64,000 bases of DNA, from positions 62,001 through 126,000 of the forward strand of contig NZ_JBHUIZ010000003.1 of assembly GCF_042683165.1 (NCBI RefSeq), read 5' to 3'. The translations under genes and the position numbers were made by a program. The number at the start of each line of letters is the position of its first letter. Position 1 is the first letter of the stretch. Positions 1-8,022 of the stretch are shown in pieces. A model generated the notes under the pieces. That model was not told the DNA's origin and searched no databases. It saw nothing but the letters and a program-made list of their open reading frames with translations. The stretch comes from Tigheibacillus halophilus. GTDB lineage: Bacteria; Bacillota; Bacilli; Bacillales; Amphibacillaceae.

Positions 1-669
1 GCTGCTTTTGTCGGTGATTCGAAAATCATCGCTGCCAATGCAGGGGGCAATATGGCAGCACCGCTGCTGGCAGAAGCACTTGGTGGAGAATTCCTGTTTG
101 CATTCATCTCTGCGGTGGCATTCGCGACTATCCTGGCAGTAGTTGCCGGTTTGGTACTTTCTGGCGCTTCTGCATTCGCACACGATTTGTATGGAGAAAT
201 TTTTAAAAAAGGCAAAGCAACAGAGAAACAGCAAATGCTGGCTGCCCGCTATGCAGCATTGGGAGTGTCAGTTCTGTCAATCGTGCTTGCTCTGTTTACG
301 CAATATATGAATGTGGCGTTCCTTGTTTCACTTGCTTTTTGTATGGCAGCCAGTGCGAATTTGCCAGTCATTTTATACACAGTTTATTGGAAACGCTTCA
401 ATACAGCAGGGGCAGTCACGGCTATTCTTTCTGGCTTAATTTCTGCACTAGTGCTCGTATCCATGAGTCCAAGTGTATTTTCACCGGTGGAAGGTGCAGC
501 GTTGTTCATTGGCAATCCGATTTTCCCATTGGATAATCCGGCACTTGTATCTGTACCATTAGGCTTCTTAGGAGGCTACATTGGAACAGTAATTTCTAAG
601 GAATCGAATCCAGTCCGCTATGCAGAGGTCAAAGTGAAAGCGAATACGGGTTTCAGGGAACAAGCTTAA
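1..669 (+). CDS. Cation:acetate symporter (ActP-like), 3' part only
   Basis: The 5' end is cut by the window edge; 222 codons remain open from base 1. The protein is hydrophobic, with alternating membrane segments typical of the sodium:solute symporter family. The stretch GGNMAAPLLAEALGG and the helices FLFAFISAVAFATILAVVAG and FLVSLAFCMAASANLPVILY resemble acetate/monocarboxylate permeases of the ActP/YwcA type, which import short carboxylates with a cation. The location directly upstream of acetyl-CoA synthetase supports acetate as substrate, since uptake and activation genes are often paired. The substrate is inferred from family and context; the N-terminal sodium-site helices are not visible. 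Confidence 0.85.
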   Translation, partial: AAFVGDSKIIAANAGGNMAAPLLAEALGGEFLFAFISAVAFATILAVVAGLVLSGASAFAHDLYGEIFKKGKATEKQQMLAARYAALGVSVLSIVLALFTQYMNVAFLVSLAFCMAASANLPVILYTVYWKRFNTAGAVTAILSGLISALVLVSMSPSVFSPVEGAALFIGNPIFPLDNPALVSVPLGFLGGYIGTVISKESNPVRYAEVKVKANTGFREQA

Positions 670-691
670 ACTAAATTTTGTCAGCCCATCA

Positions 692-778
692 GGCTATGCA
701 GAAAGTACTCGCAGCTATCACGCTAACTACACTCGTAGCGGCGCTGTAGGAATGCGTTAATTGAATGTCTGCATAGCC
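692..778 (+). other. Nested inverted-repeat element between actP-like gene and acsA
   Basis: An 11-bp perfect inverted repeat, GGCTATGCAGA (692-702) and TCTGCATAGCC (768-778), encloses a second stem CAGC (712-715)/GCTG (743-746) and a third, CGCTA (721-725)/TAGCG (736-740). The three stems nest into one cruciform-like or RNA hairpin. No T-tract follows, so it is not a standard terminator. It could be a processed or attenuating structure in an actP-acsA transcript, or a dispersed repeat. The function is unknown. Confidence 0.5.
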
Positions 779-858
779 CCATCATGTTTTTTAAACAATC
801 TATCATAATTCATCTGTCATTGCGATAGCATGATAAAAAGAGAAAGGGGAATAAGCAT

Positions 859-2580
859 ATGAGTAAAGTCGCTGCAAGAACAGGTCAGCCAAACCTGATT
901 AATTATGATGAGACCTGCGCAAATTTTTCCTGGAATGATGTGGAAGCTGCTTTTACCTGGCACGAAACAGGAAAAGTGAATATGGCATACGAGGCTATTG
1001 ATCGCCATGCTGAAACATGGCGTAAGAATAAAGTTGCCTTATATTACAGTGATGGGAAACGTGATGAGAAGTATACGTTTCAAGAAATGAAATGGCTGTC
1101 TAATCAATTCGGAAATGTGTTGAAAAAGATTGGTATAACAAAAGGAGATAGGGTGTTCCTTTTTCTGCCGCGCTCTCCTGAAACCTATATCAGCTTGATG
1201 GGCACGTTGAAAATAGGGGCGATTGCCGGTCCGCTTTTTGAAGCGTTCATGGAACAGGCAGTGAGGGACAGGCTCGAGAACAGCGGTGCGTGCGTCTTGG
1301 TTACGACAACAGATTTGCTTTCGAGGGTGCCTTATCATGAACTGCCAGATTTGCAACATATCATCTTGGTTGGAGATGGAGAGGCCCCTGCAGATACAGA
1401 AGAGGTCAAATTTTATTATTTTAAAGATGAAATGGCAAACGCGACCAGGAAATTGGATATAGAATGGGTCGATCGGGAAGATGGCATGATTCTCCACTAC
1501 ACCTCGGGATCCACAGGTAAGCCAAAAGGTATTTACCACGTACACAATGCAATGATTCAGCATTATCAAACAACCAAATGGATTTTAGACCTGAAGGAAG
1601 ATGATGTATTTTGGTGCACAGCTGACCCAGGGTGGGTGACCGGTACATCTTATGGTGTGTTTGGGCCGTGGCTGACAGGGGCTTTGAATGTCATTCGCGG
1701 TGGCCGTTTTACTCCGGAAGACTGGTATCATACGATAGAAAAATATGGTGTTACAGTTTGGCACAGTGCACCAACAGCTTTCCGCCGATTGATGGCCGCT
1801 GGGGATGCTGAAATAAAAAGACATGATTTGCGTTCACTGCGGCATATTCTGTCGGTCGGGGAGCCATTGAATGCGGAGGTGGTGCACTGGGGCAAAAAGG
1901 TGTATGGCCTTTACATCATGGATCATTGGTGGATGACAGAAACCGGCGGAGCCTTAATTGCTAATTATCTCTGCATGGATGTCAAACCGGGCTCGATGGG
2001 CAAGCCATTCCCTGGTATCCAAGCAGCGATTTTGGATGATGCAGGCAATGAACTTCCACCTGGTCAGATGGGGAAACTTTGCATTCGTTCGGGATGGCCA
2101 TCAATGATGCGGAAAGTCTGGAAAAATGAAGCGAAATTCCAGAGCTATTTTGATATTCCTGGCTGGTATTTTTCAGGTGATTTGGCTTCAATGGACGAAG
2201 AAGGATATTTTTGGTTTCAGGGGCGTGACGATGATGTTATTATGACTTCCGGCGAGCGGGTCGGGCCATTCGAAATTGAAAGCAAGCTTGTAGAACACCC
2301 TGCTGTTGCTGAAGCTGCAGTGATTGGAAAGCCTGATGAAGTACGCGGAGAAATCATTAAGGCATTTGTATCGTTAAGAGATGGTTATGAAGCAAGCCCG
2401 GAACTTGAGAAAGAATTACGTGAATTTGTCAAAACAGGACTGGCAGCACATGTAGCTCCACGAGAACTCGAAATTCGCGATTTTCTGCCAAAAACAAGAA
2501 GCGGAAAAATCATGCGCCGTGTTTTGAAGGCATGGGATTTGGATTTGCCTACAGGAGATTTATCAACCATGGAAAAATAG
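859..2580 (+). CDS. acsA: Acetyl-CoA synthetase
   Basis: 573 aa, the length of Bacillus AcsA. It activates acetate to acetyl-CoA via acetyl-AMP, in the cytoplasm. The adenylate-forming signature YTSGSTGKPKG lies near residue 215, the A5-type motif is DHWWMTETGG, the hinge region is SGDLASMDEEGYFWFQGRDDD, and the C-terminal acetylatable lysine motif is PKTRSGKIMRR. The start is ATG behind AGAAAGGGGA. It follows an acetate permease-like gene. In B. subtilis acsA is controlled by CcpA/CodY and the enzyme by reversible lysine acetylation; the target lysine motif is present here, but no clear cre was found just upstream. Confidence 0.96.
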   Translation: MSKVAARTGQPNLINYDETCANFSWNDVEAAFTWHETGKVNMAYEAIDRHAETWRKNKVALYYSDGKRDEKYTFQEMKWLSNQFGNVLKKIGITKGDRVFLFLPRSPETYISLMGTLKIGAIAGPLFEAFMEQAVRDRLENSGACVLVTTTDLLSRVPYHELPDLQHIILVGDGEAPADTEEVKFYYFKDEMANATRKLDIEWVDREDGMILHYTSGSTGKPKGIYHVHNAMIQHYQTTKWILDLKEDDVFWCTADPGWVTGTSYGVFGPWLTGALNVIRGGRFTPEDWYHTIEKYGVTVWHSAPTAFRRLMAAGDAEIKRHDLRSLRHILSVGEPLNAEVVHWGKKVYGLYIMDHWWMTETGGALIANYLCMDVKPGSMGKPFPGIQAAILDDAGNELPPGQMGKLCIRSGWPSMMRKVWKNEAKFQSYFDIPGWYFSGDLASMDEEGYFWFQGRDDDVIMTSGERVGPFEIESKLVEHPAVAEAAVIGKPDEVRGEIIKAFVSLRDGYEASPELEKELREFVKTGLAAHVAPRELEIRDFLPKTRSGKIMRRVLKAWDLDLPTGDLSTMEK

Positions 2581-2583
2581 AGA

Positions 2584-2626
2584 AACAGAGCATCCCCTTT
2601 CGACTTGAGAAAGGGGATGCTCTGTT
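2584..2626 (+). terminator. Perfect hairpin after acsA
   Basis: An 18-bp perfect stem (2584-2601 with 2609-2626) and a 7-nt loop lie four bases past the acsA stop codon. There is no T-tract on the plus side; the minus side has only a weak one. It probably ends or stabilises the acsA mRNA. Confidence 0.7.
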
Positions 2627-2942
2627 GAGGTGAATCATGGGCGGTTTGATCGAATGTTTGCCAGGGGTGCCCAATCCTGAGGGTCGACCAAGGCATGTCA
2701 TTTGACTATCCTCGGCAATAGTACAATAACTTTACATAAATGGGTTTTTCAAAGCCAATTTCTATGGTGCGGTTGGATGGCCGTCATTGATTTCAGTTTC
2801 AATTTTTGAATGTCTGATCTAGACAAAATATCCCCCCTCCTTGTTCTTCTCAAAGGCTATTCGTAATGCCCGTATGGAGATGCAGCTGTTTAGCATTTGG
2901 ATTTGAAGGGAAAAAATGAAATAGAAATTGGAGGGAAGATGA
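2627..2942. other. 316-bp intergenic region, no gene seen
   Basis: Only short, poorly composed open frames lie here, none with a convincing ribosome-binding site except the GGAGGGA at 2930-2936 serving the next gene. I saw no riboswitch, repeat or strong promoter pair. Confidence 0.5.
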
Positions 2943-4295
2943 ATGACGGAAAAATTCGATATACTTGTAATTGGGTCAGGACCAGCAGGATCTAATTTGG
3001 CGGGACTGACAAGTGGAAAAGGCTTGAAAACTGCCATTGTGGAAAGTCGTGCATATGGCGGAACATGCCCATTAAGAGGATGTAATCCGAAGAAAGTACT
3101 TGCCAGTGCTGCAAAAATGATAGCTGAAGCGGAAAATATGCAAGGAACAGGCATCTCTGGAAATAGCCATATCAATTGGAAGGATTTGATTACCTTCAAA
3201 CAATCTTTTGTCGACCCTATACCGGAGGCAAAAGAAAAGAGTCTTCAAAAAAAAGGTGTTATCACATTCCATGGGGAGGCAAAATTTATTAGTGATAATC
3301 AAGTGAAGATAGCAGATCAAACAACAATTGAGGCTGATAAAATCATCATAGCAACAGGAGCAGTTCCGGCTGAATTACCAATTAAAGGCAAGGAACATTT
3401 GGTAATCAGTGATGATTTTTTGAATCTAACGGAACTGCCGAAGGATATCATCTTTATAGGCGGCGGCTATATTGCCTTTGAATTTGCACATATTGCCAAA
3501 AGAGCCAGCAGCAATGTTCACATTATCCAGCGTGGACAACATCCCTTAAGGAAATTTGATCCAGACTTGGTGGACAAATTGATTGCTCAATCTAAAAGCA
3601 TTGGTATACAGGTGCATTTGGAAGCTGATGTCAAGGCAATTGAGAAGGATGGGCAGAAATATAGCGTAGTGGCGGAACAAAACGGTTCAAAGGTATCCTG
3701 GGAAAGCGATATGGTTGTTCATGGAGGTGGACGTGTGCCGAATGTTGCCGATCTCGGCTTGGAGGAGGCGAATGTGGCCTATGATAAACAAGGTATAAAA
3801 GTAGATAATTATTTGCGCAGCCCAAGCAATCCACATGTGTATGCGATCGGTGATGCTGCTGCATCTGAAGGGGCACCTTTAACCCCGGTCGCACAGCAGG
3901 ATGCCCAAATTGTCTTTAAAAATATAGGGAAGGAAAATAGTGTTCGTCCTGATTATACAGGAGTGCCATCAGTTGTTTTCACGACACCGAAACTGGCTTC
4001 CGCTGGCTTGTCTGTAGCAGCAGCCCAAAAGCTCGATAAAGAAACTGAAATTCACGATTTGGATATTTCCAGGTGGTTCACTTATGCACATGTCAATAGT
4101 GAATTTGCTGCTGTGAAAGTGATTATGGAAAAGGACACACAGAAAATACTTGGAGCTCATATGCTTGGTGATAGTGCAGATGAGTTGATCAATATATTCG
4201 CGATGGCCATCCAGCTGAGATTGACTGCAGATCAGCTGAAAGGAGTGACATATGCTTTTCCGACAGCAGTATCAGATATAGGATCGATGCTTTAG
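2943..4295 (+). CDS. FAD/NAD(P)-dependent pyridine nucleotide-disulfide oxidoreductase homologue
   Basis: 450 aa, flavoprotein disulfide reductase fold. The FAD-binding GSGPAGSNLAG lies near residue 11, the second dinucleotide-binding motif GGGYIAFEFAH near 173, and the FAD motif YAIGDAAASEGAPLTP near 300. The redox-active disulfide reads GGTCPLRGCNPKKVL (C-x4-C), as in glutathione/mercuric reductase relatives. The usual C-terminal HPTxxE catalytic pair is absent: the protein ends AFPTAVSDIGSML. It is therefore unlikely to be a classical glutathione or dihydrolipoamide reductase, and its substrate is unknown. The start is ATG seven bases after GGAGGGA. It is monocistronic between intergenic gaps. 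Confidence 0.85.
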   Translation: MTEKFDILVIGSGPAGSNLAGLTSGKGLKTAIVESRAYGGTCPLRGCNPKKVLASAAKMIAEAENMQGTGISGNSHINWKDLITFKQSFVDPIPEAKEKSLQKKGVITFHGEAKFISDNQVKIADQTTIEADKIIIATGAVPAELPIKGKEHLVISDDFLNLTELPKDIIFIGGGYIAFEFAHIAKRASSNVHIIQRGQHPLRKFDPDLVDKLIAQSKSIGIQVHLEADVKAIEKDGQKYSVVAEQNGSKVSWESDMVVHGGGRVPNVADLGLEEANVAYDKQGIKVDNYLRSPSNPHVYAIGDAAASEGAPLTPVAQQDAQIVFKNIGKENSVRPDYTGVPSVVFTTPKLASAGLSVAAAQKLDKETEIHDLDISRWFTYAHVNSEFAAVKVIMEKDTQKILGAHMLGDSADELINIFAMAIQLRLTADQLKGVTYAFPTAVSDIGSML

Positions 4296-4393
4296 GAAAT
4301 ACCTACGCTGGCTTACTGCCTGGTTTTCAGATGCATAGAATAGAGTAAATGACTGAAACTAATTGCGATGAAAATCAGAGGAGGATGAAGTGC

Positions 4394-4543
4394 ATGCCTA
4401 ACCCTAAAGGACCAAAACAAAGAGAACATGTGGATTTACCAGAAAGTCCGAAGCAACCATATGGTGAGCCATTAAGCGGGTCTAAGAAAGTGAAAAATGC
4501 TAATCATTCGCGTCAGAATAGCAAAACACATCATGATATGTGA
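4394..4543 (+). CDS. sspP: Small acid-soluble spore protein, SspP type
   Basis: 49 aa, very hydrophilic, with no cysteine or hydrophobic core. The C-terminal half (PEPL-like QPYGEPLSGSKKVKNANHSR followed by HHDM at the end) matches the minor small acid-soluble spore protein SspP of Bacillus as I remember it. It is predicted to be made in the forespore late in sporulation. ATG 4394 is chosen because the GAGGAGG at 4378-4384 lies nine bases upstream; the in-frame ATG 4385 abuts the SD and is too close. A terminator follows immediately. Identification rests on the conserved GSKKVKNxNHxRQ core. Confidence 0.85.
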   Translation: MPNPKGPKQREHVDLPESPKQPYGEPLSGSKKVKNANHSRQNSKTHHDM

Positions 4544-4550
4544 GTTGAAG

Positions 4551-4577
4551 AAGGCAGGCGGTTAAGCCTGTCTTTTC
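4551..4577 (+). terminator. Terminator after sspP
   Basis: Stem AAGGCAGGC/GCCTGTCTT with a 6-nt loop and one G-U pair, followed by TTTT. Confidence 0.8.
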
Positions 4578-4706
4578 ATATGTTTTTTCTTAGCTGTTTT
4601 GTTGGAAAGCAGTCAACCCGCAAGATAATTTTTCATGTCCCATGGCTTGTCTAACGGATCATAAAAATAGTATGATGTTACACAGAGAGAAATGGAGGTC
4701 ATCGTT

Positions 4707-5090
4707 GTGTGGAAAGACTTCAAGGAATTCATCAATCAAGGGAATGTCATGGACTTGGCAGTCGGCATCATCATTGGTGCTGCATTCGGTAAAATCGTTT
4801 CTTCCCTGGTTGATTATATTATCACGCCATTGCTTGGCATCTTGATGAAGGGAATCAATTTTTCGGAGCTGTCATATACGGTGGGCAATGCCGACATAAA
4901 ATATGGTCTGTTTATCCAAAATGTCATTGATTTTTTTATCATCGCATTTTCGATATTTTTATTTATCCGATTGTTGATGAGATTCAAGCGCAAAGAAGAA
5001 GTGGTTGAAGAAGAGGCGGAAATAGATCCAAAAGAAGCACTGTTGACAGAGATAAGGGATTTATTGAAAGAGCAGAAGAATCCTGAATAA
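4707..5090 (+). CDS. mscL: Large-conductance mechanosensitive channel
   Basis: 127 aa from GTG 4707, the usual MscL size. It forms a homopentameric membrane pore that opens under hypo-osmotic shock. The N-terminus MWKDFKEFINQGNVMDLAVG and first helix GIIIGAAFGKIVSSLVDYII are diagnostic. TM2 is NVIDFFIIAFSIFLFIRLLM, followed by a charged C-terminal helix. An in-frame ATG at 4692 is rejected as start because it overlaps the GGAGGT SD at 4694-4699, which is correctly spaced (7 nt) for the GTG and gives the conserved MW(K/N)(D/E)F start. It is a single-gene unit with its own strong terminator. Confidence 0.97.
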   Translation: MWKDFKEFINQGNVMDLAVGIIIGAAFGKIVSSLVDYIITPLLGILMKGINFSELSYTVGNADIKYGLFIQNVIDFFIIAFSIFLFIRLLMRFKRKEEVVEEEAEIDPKEALLTEIRDLLKEQKNPE

Positions 5091-5170
5091 GAAGAAGGGA
5101 TAGGATATTATCCCGAAGTTAGTTTGAAAATCTAATTTCGGGGTCAATAACCCATTACCCTTCTTTTTTT
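5091..5170 (+). terminator. Terminator after mscL
   Basis: Two-tier hairpin: outer stem AAGAAGGG with CCCTTCTT, inner stem CCCGAAGTTAG with CTAATTTCGGG, ending in TTTTTTT. It sits between convergent genes and may serve both strands. Confidence 0.9.
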
Positions 5171-5241
5171 ATGATGCTGTCATGAAAAACATATTTTTTG
5201 TCTTTCCCTGCGAAGCTGCACCGTGCCCCGGCAAGAGCTAT

Positions 5242-5643
5242 TTAACCTTCCAGCAATTTTAAGTGACAGCGGCGGTTTCGCGGTCCGTCGAATTCGCAAA
5301 AATAGATTCCTTGCCATGTTCCTAATAGCAGTTTCCCAGCAGAAATGATTAAAGACTGTTGATGCCCAACGGTAACAGCTTTCAAATGTGCTGCTGTGTT
5401 TCCTTCCATATGTCTGTCTTTCGGATGCTTCCATGGAAATATTTCTTCCAATCGCATGAGTATATCTGTTTTTACGTCAGGGTCGGCATTTTCATTGACT
5501 GTAACCCCAGCTGTCGTATGCAAAGATGAAACGACAAGTATACCATCTTGAATGCCAGTTTCATGCACCCAATGTTCGATTTCAGATGTGATATCCACAA
5601 TCTCAGCGTGATTATTTGTTTTCACTGAAATTATTTTTTCCAC
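5242..5643 (-). CDS. YjbQ/UPF0047 family protein (secondary thiamine-phosphate synthase type)
   Basis: 133 aa from GTG 5643. It shows the UPF0047 hallmarks: EIVDIT near the N-terminus, VVSSLHTTAGVTVNENADPDV in the middle, HMEGNTAAHLKA, and GTWQGIYFCEFDGPRNR at the end; the histidines and glutamate there form the family's presumed metal site. E. coli YjbQ can supply weak thiamine-phosphate synthase activity, but the physiological role is uncertain. The SD GGAAAGG touches the ATG at 5652, leaving no spacer, while it is nine bases before GTG 5643, so I prefer the latter. It is convergent with mscL. Confidence 0.85.
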   Translation of the reverse strand: MEKIISVKTNNHAEIVDITSEIEHWVHETGIQDGILVVSSLHTTAGVTVNENADPDVKTDILMRLEEIFPWKHPKDRHMEGNTAAHLKAVTVGHQQSLIISAGKLLLGTWQGIYFCEFDGPRNRRCHLKLLEG

Positions 5644-5652
5644 TGCATTCAT

Positions 5653-6279
5653 CCTTTCCGTTCCAGTGGTTTCCCACTTGATTTTAAACGCAGTATAGGT
5701 TGTATCGGTAAAATATGTCAAATTTTTCGTTTTCCGCTGGAAACGCCGCCACTCCCTCAGAAGCAAAGTGCGCTTCTTGGGAATTTTTGGCTGTTGCTTT
5801 TCCCACAGGAGTCCCCACTTTCCGTTACAACCAACGAGGTAAGCTATCTCCCGGTTAAACTTTCTTTAGAAACTTAGTCGGTGGTGTCCCGATCATTTCA
5901 AACCAGCAGTCTCTTTCACTTAGTCCTTTTATGCAGAATGATGACTTTATCGTGCCTAAAGATATATGTGTGCCGAATCAAATGAGCTAATAGAGTTTTC
6001 CTTTACATATTATCTTGAAATGGCTGTCGAGAGTCAGTATATAAACCTATTGTGATGCAAGAAATAGTGGAGATTTGCGCTGGAAAAAGAGCTGATAGGC
6101 AATATTGAAATTGATGAGTTGAAATAAGCAGGGGATATCTCTTGTTTTATTAAAAAGGCACCACCAAATTCCGTTTTGGAAATTTTAGTGGCGCCTTTTT
6201 TGTACAGCCATAGTGATCTACCGAAATATCCGAAGATTTTCAGTGGCCTCAGATTTCTCTGGGGCTTACTGCTCTACAA
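5653..6279. other. 627-bp gap with repeat-like hairpins and gene scraps
   Basis: No intact gene seen. At 5754-5780 a hairpin (AGAAGC 5759-5764 with GCTTCT 5772-5777, extended by CCC/GGG) lies in a GC-richer block around 5730-5830. From memory this block resembles a dispersed repeat in Bacillaceae genomes. Near 6080-6127 a short plus-strand frame ending NIEIDELK then stop looks like the tail of a lost gene. Bases 6150-6201 hold a terminator. Confidence 0.4.
6150..6201. terminator. Bidirectional terminator downstream of yidC2
   Basis: Imperfect stem-loop running from AAAAAGGCACCACCAAA to TTTTAGTGGCGCCTTTTTT, with A/T tracts on both sides. On the minus strand it lies 79 bases past the yidC2 stop codon. 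Confidence 0.75.
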
Positions 6280-7095
6280 TTATTTATCTTTTTTCTTCGC
6301 TTCCAATTCTTTTTTGTGGGCGAAATAGATTTTCTTGGAAATCAGCGTCTGCAATACGATGAACAAACCGCCGACTGCCCAATATAATGGTAGTGCAGCA
6401 GGCGAATTGATGGAAATGACACCGATCATGATTGGCGAAATCCAGCCAATCATCGCCATTTGCTTTCGTTGCTGCTCAGCTAGTCCCATCTGTGAAACCT
6501 TGAACTGTACAAAATAGATAATAACCGCAATGACCGTCAATGCGATATCCACATGTCCCAGGTCGAACCACAGAAAATGATGGGTTGCGATTTCAGGTGT
6601 TCTGCGAATGGCGTAGTAAAATGCCAGTAATATCGGCATCTGAATGACCAAAGGTAAACAACCGGCCATTGACGCAAGTGGATTGAAATTATGCTTTTGG
6701 TACAGCTGCATCATTTCCTGCTGCATTTTCGTTTGTGATTCACGGTCTTTTTTTCCTTTGTACTTTTTCTGAATAGCATCCAATTCCGGTTTCATGATGC
6801 CCATTTTATCCTGCATTTCCAGACTGCTTTTCGTCTGTTTCAGCATAAATGGCATCAAGACAAGACGAATCGCCAATGTGATGATAATAATCGAGAGGCC
6901 GTAACTGCCACCCATAAAGTCAGCGAGTGCTTTAATCAGTACAGAAAAGTTGTAGATAAAATAGTGATTGAAAAAGCCCGTCGTATTTTCTTCAATTGGC
7001 TTGTTGAGATCAGAGCATCCTGTCAGTACCAACGCCAATAATAAAACAATCAGGCCATATTTTTTAATGAAAGTGAATACAGATTTATTTTCCAT
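6280..7095 (-). CDS. yidC2: Membrane protein insertase YidC/Oxa1 family, second-copy type (lipoprotein)
   Basis: 271 aa. It inserts membrane proteins together with or without Sec. The N-terminus has a lipoprotein signal ending LVLTGC (lipobox LTGC), followed by a periplasmic-side segment and five membrane helices of the 60KD_IMP domain, including GGSYGLSIIIITLAIRLVL, the MASMAGCLPLVIQMPILLAFY-type helix (partly FNPLASMAGC) and SPIMIGVISINSPAALPLYW. The C-terminus is lysine-rich. The SD GAGGAGGA (7101-7108, minus strand) is five bases from the ATG and is sequestered in a hairpin. A mifM-like gene overlaps the start, as in the B. subtilis mifM-yidC2 (yqjG) unit, where arrested translation of the leader induces this second insertase when the primary one (SpoIIIJ) is limiting. 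Confidence 0.93.
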   Translation of the reverse strand: MENKSVFTFIKKYGLIVLLLALVLTGCSDLNKPIEENTTGFFNHYFIYNFSVLIKALADFMGGSYGLSIIIITLAIRLVLMPFMLKQTKSSLEMQDKMGIMKPELDAIQKKYKGKKDRESQTKMQQEMMQLYQKHNFNPLASMAGCLPLVIQMPILLAFYYAIRRTPEIATHHFLWFDLGHVDIALTVIAVIIYFVQFKVSQMGLAEQQRKQMAMIGWISPIMIGVISINSPAALPLYWAVGGLFIVLQTLISKKIYFAHKKELEAKKKDK

Positions 7096-7418
7096 CGTAG
7101 TCCTCCTCGTAATATAAACAAGTATGCTGTGTTTTTACGTATGGGGTCTGAATCTGTATCATCCTCGGGTGCTTCGGTACGTTTTACTTTTAATGTAATC
7201 CAATTCCGGATTCCCGTAATTTCACCGATTGGTTCGGGAATTGGCGGGAGCTGGATCTTGGGAGCTTGTCCCTGTGCGTAAAATCCCTGGTCATTGACAA
7301 AACGATGCAGATGGACATTAGCGATATGCAGGACACTTACTGCAGATAAAAGGATGCTCAAATAAAAATAAAACGGGGAGACATCATTGATAAATTCTGT
7401 GAGTAACTCGACAGACAA
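7050..7418 (-). CDS. mifM: MifM-like translation-arrest leader peptide for yidC2
   Basis: 122-codon frame starting at TTG 7418, seven bases after AAGGAGGTG. There is one N-terminal membrane segment (FYFYLSILLSAVSVLHIANV), a proline-rich linker, then GIRNWITLKVKR followed by the acidic EDDTDSDP. This matches the layout of the B. subtilis MifM arrest segment as I recall it (RITTWIRKVFR, then DEEDA). A ribosome halted on the acidic codons would cover the 5' arm of the hairpin that hides the yidC2 SD. The frame then runs through that SD and stops 46 nt inside yidC2, so full translation would cross the yidC2 start. No other function is suggested by the sequence. Assignment rests on motif, membrane segment and synteny. 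Confidence 0.85.
   Translation of the reverse strand: MSVELLTEFINDVSPFYFYLSILLSAVSVLHIANVHLHRFVNDQGFYAQGQAPKIQLPPIPEPIGEITGIRNWITLKVKRTEAPEDDTDSDPIRKNTAYLFILRGGLRWKINLYSLSLKNMA
7099..7149 (-). promoter_or_regulatory. Hairpin sequestering the yidC2 ribosome-binding site
   Basis: On the minus strand, AGACCCC-ATA-CGTAA (7135-7149) pairs with TTACG-A-GGAGG-ACT (7099-7112). Five perfect pairs CGTAA/TTACG are followed by CC/GG, a bulged A, CC/GG and the outer AG/CT. The whole GAGGAGG SD is in the stem and the loop is about 22 nt. The 5' arm lies within the mifM-like coding frame. Confidence 0.75.
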
Positions 7419-7844
7419 CTGTATTCACCTCCTTCAATGTCTAATTTTTCAGCGTAAAGAACATAAATAATCTTCTTCATACTGCATGTTCTTTGGAGAT
7501 GGGCATCAATAATATGAATTGAAGAATAACATCGTTATATCCATACATAGGCAAACAATCCCACATTCATCCATCATACATGAATTACGAATGAAAATAA
7601 ATAAAAAAAATATATTTTTTGAACGTTCATGAATGGGAAGGGAATGCAGAGGCATAGTATGATTCATTCTCGGCCAGAGGATAAAGCATCATGGCCGGTT
7701 TTCATTTCAGTATTAAACAGTGAGAGCACCTTTAGCGAAAACCGGTTTGTCTATGCTGTTCAGATGGGAAGATTGTGAGTTTATCACTTGGGAAAAACAG
7801 AAATAAGTAAGTCTTGATATTATTGGTACGCAATGGAGAAATAG

Positions 7845-7879
7845 AAAAGACGGCAAATTTTTCCGTCTTTTCTTCTTGA
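7845..7879 (+). terminator. Orphan terminator-like hairpin
   Basis: Stem AAAAGACGG/CCGTCTTTT with a 9-nt loop, followed by a T-rich tail. No plus-strand gene precedes it, so it may end an unrecognised small RNA or block read-through into cotD. Confidence 0.55.
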
Positions 7880-7961
7880 AGGAATGATTCATTTGTTTTA
7901 GTGGGATACACTTACGAGCTCGCTCACCCAATAATTTTGCAAATATAGGTAGCTGTCTTAT

Positions 7962-7989
7962 ACACGATCTGTTTGTTTATCATAGGTTA
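7962..7989 (+). promoter_or_regulatory. Sigma-K type promoter of cotD
   Basis: The -10 element CATAGGTTA (7981-7989) fits CATA-N3-TA exactly, with AC dinucleotides at 7962-7963 and 7964-7965, 17 and 15 bases upstream. This agrees with the mother-cell expression expected of cotD. Confidence 0.6.
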
Positions 7990-8022
7990 ATAGTGAATTA
8001 ACACAAGAAAGGGGAAAATGAT

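Larger units (their letters stand above)
7419..8022. other. 604-bp gap between mifM-like gene and cotD
   Basis: Divergent upstream regions. I see no gene with an SD. It holds the mifM SD (7426-7434), an AT-rich block around 7595-7625, a terminator-like hairpin at 7845-7871, and a sigma-K type promoter at 7964-7989. No feature was recognised between 7630 and 7840, but the hairpin with T-tract could end a short plus-strand RNA there. Confidence 0.5.

Noticed and set aside
7713..7931. 72-codon minus-strand frame before cotD
   Set aside because: No SD, spans a terminator hairpin, composition not protein-like.
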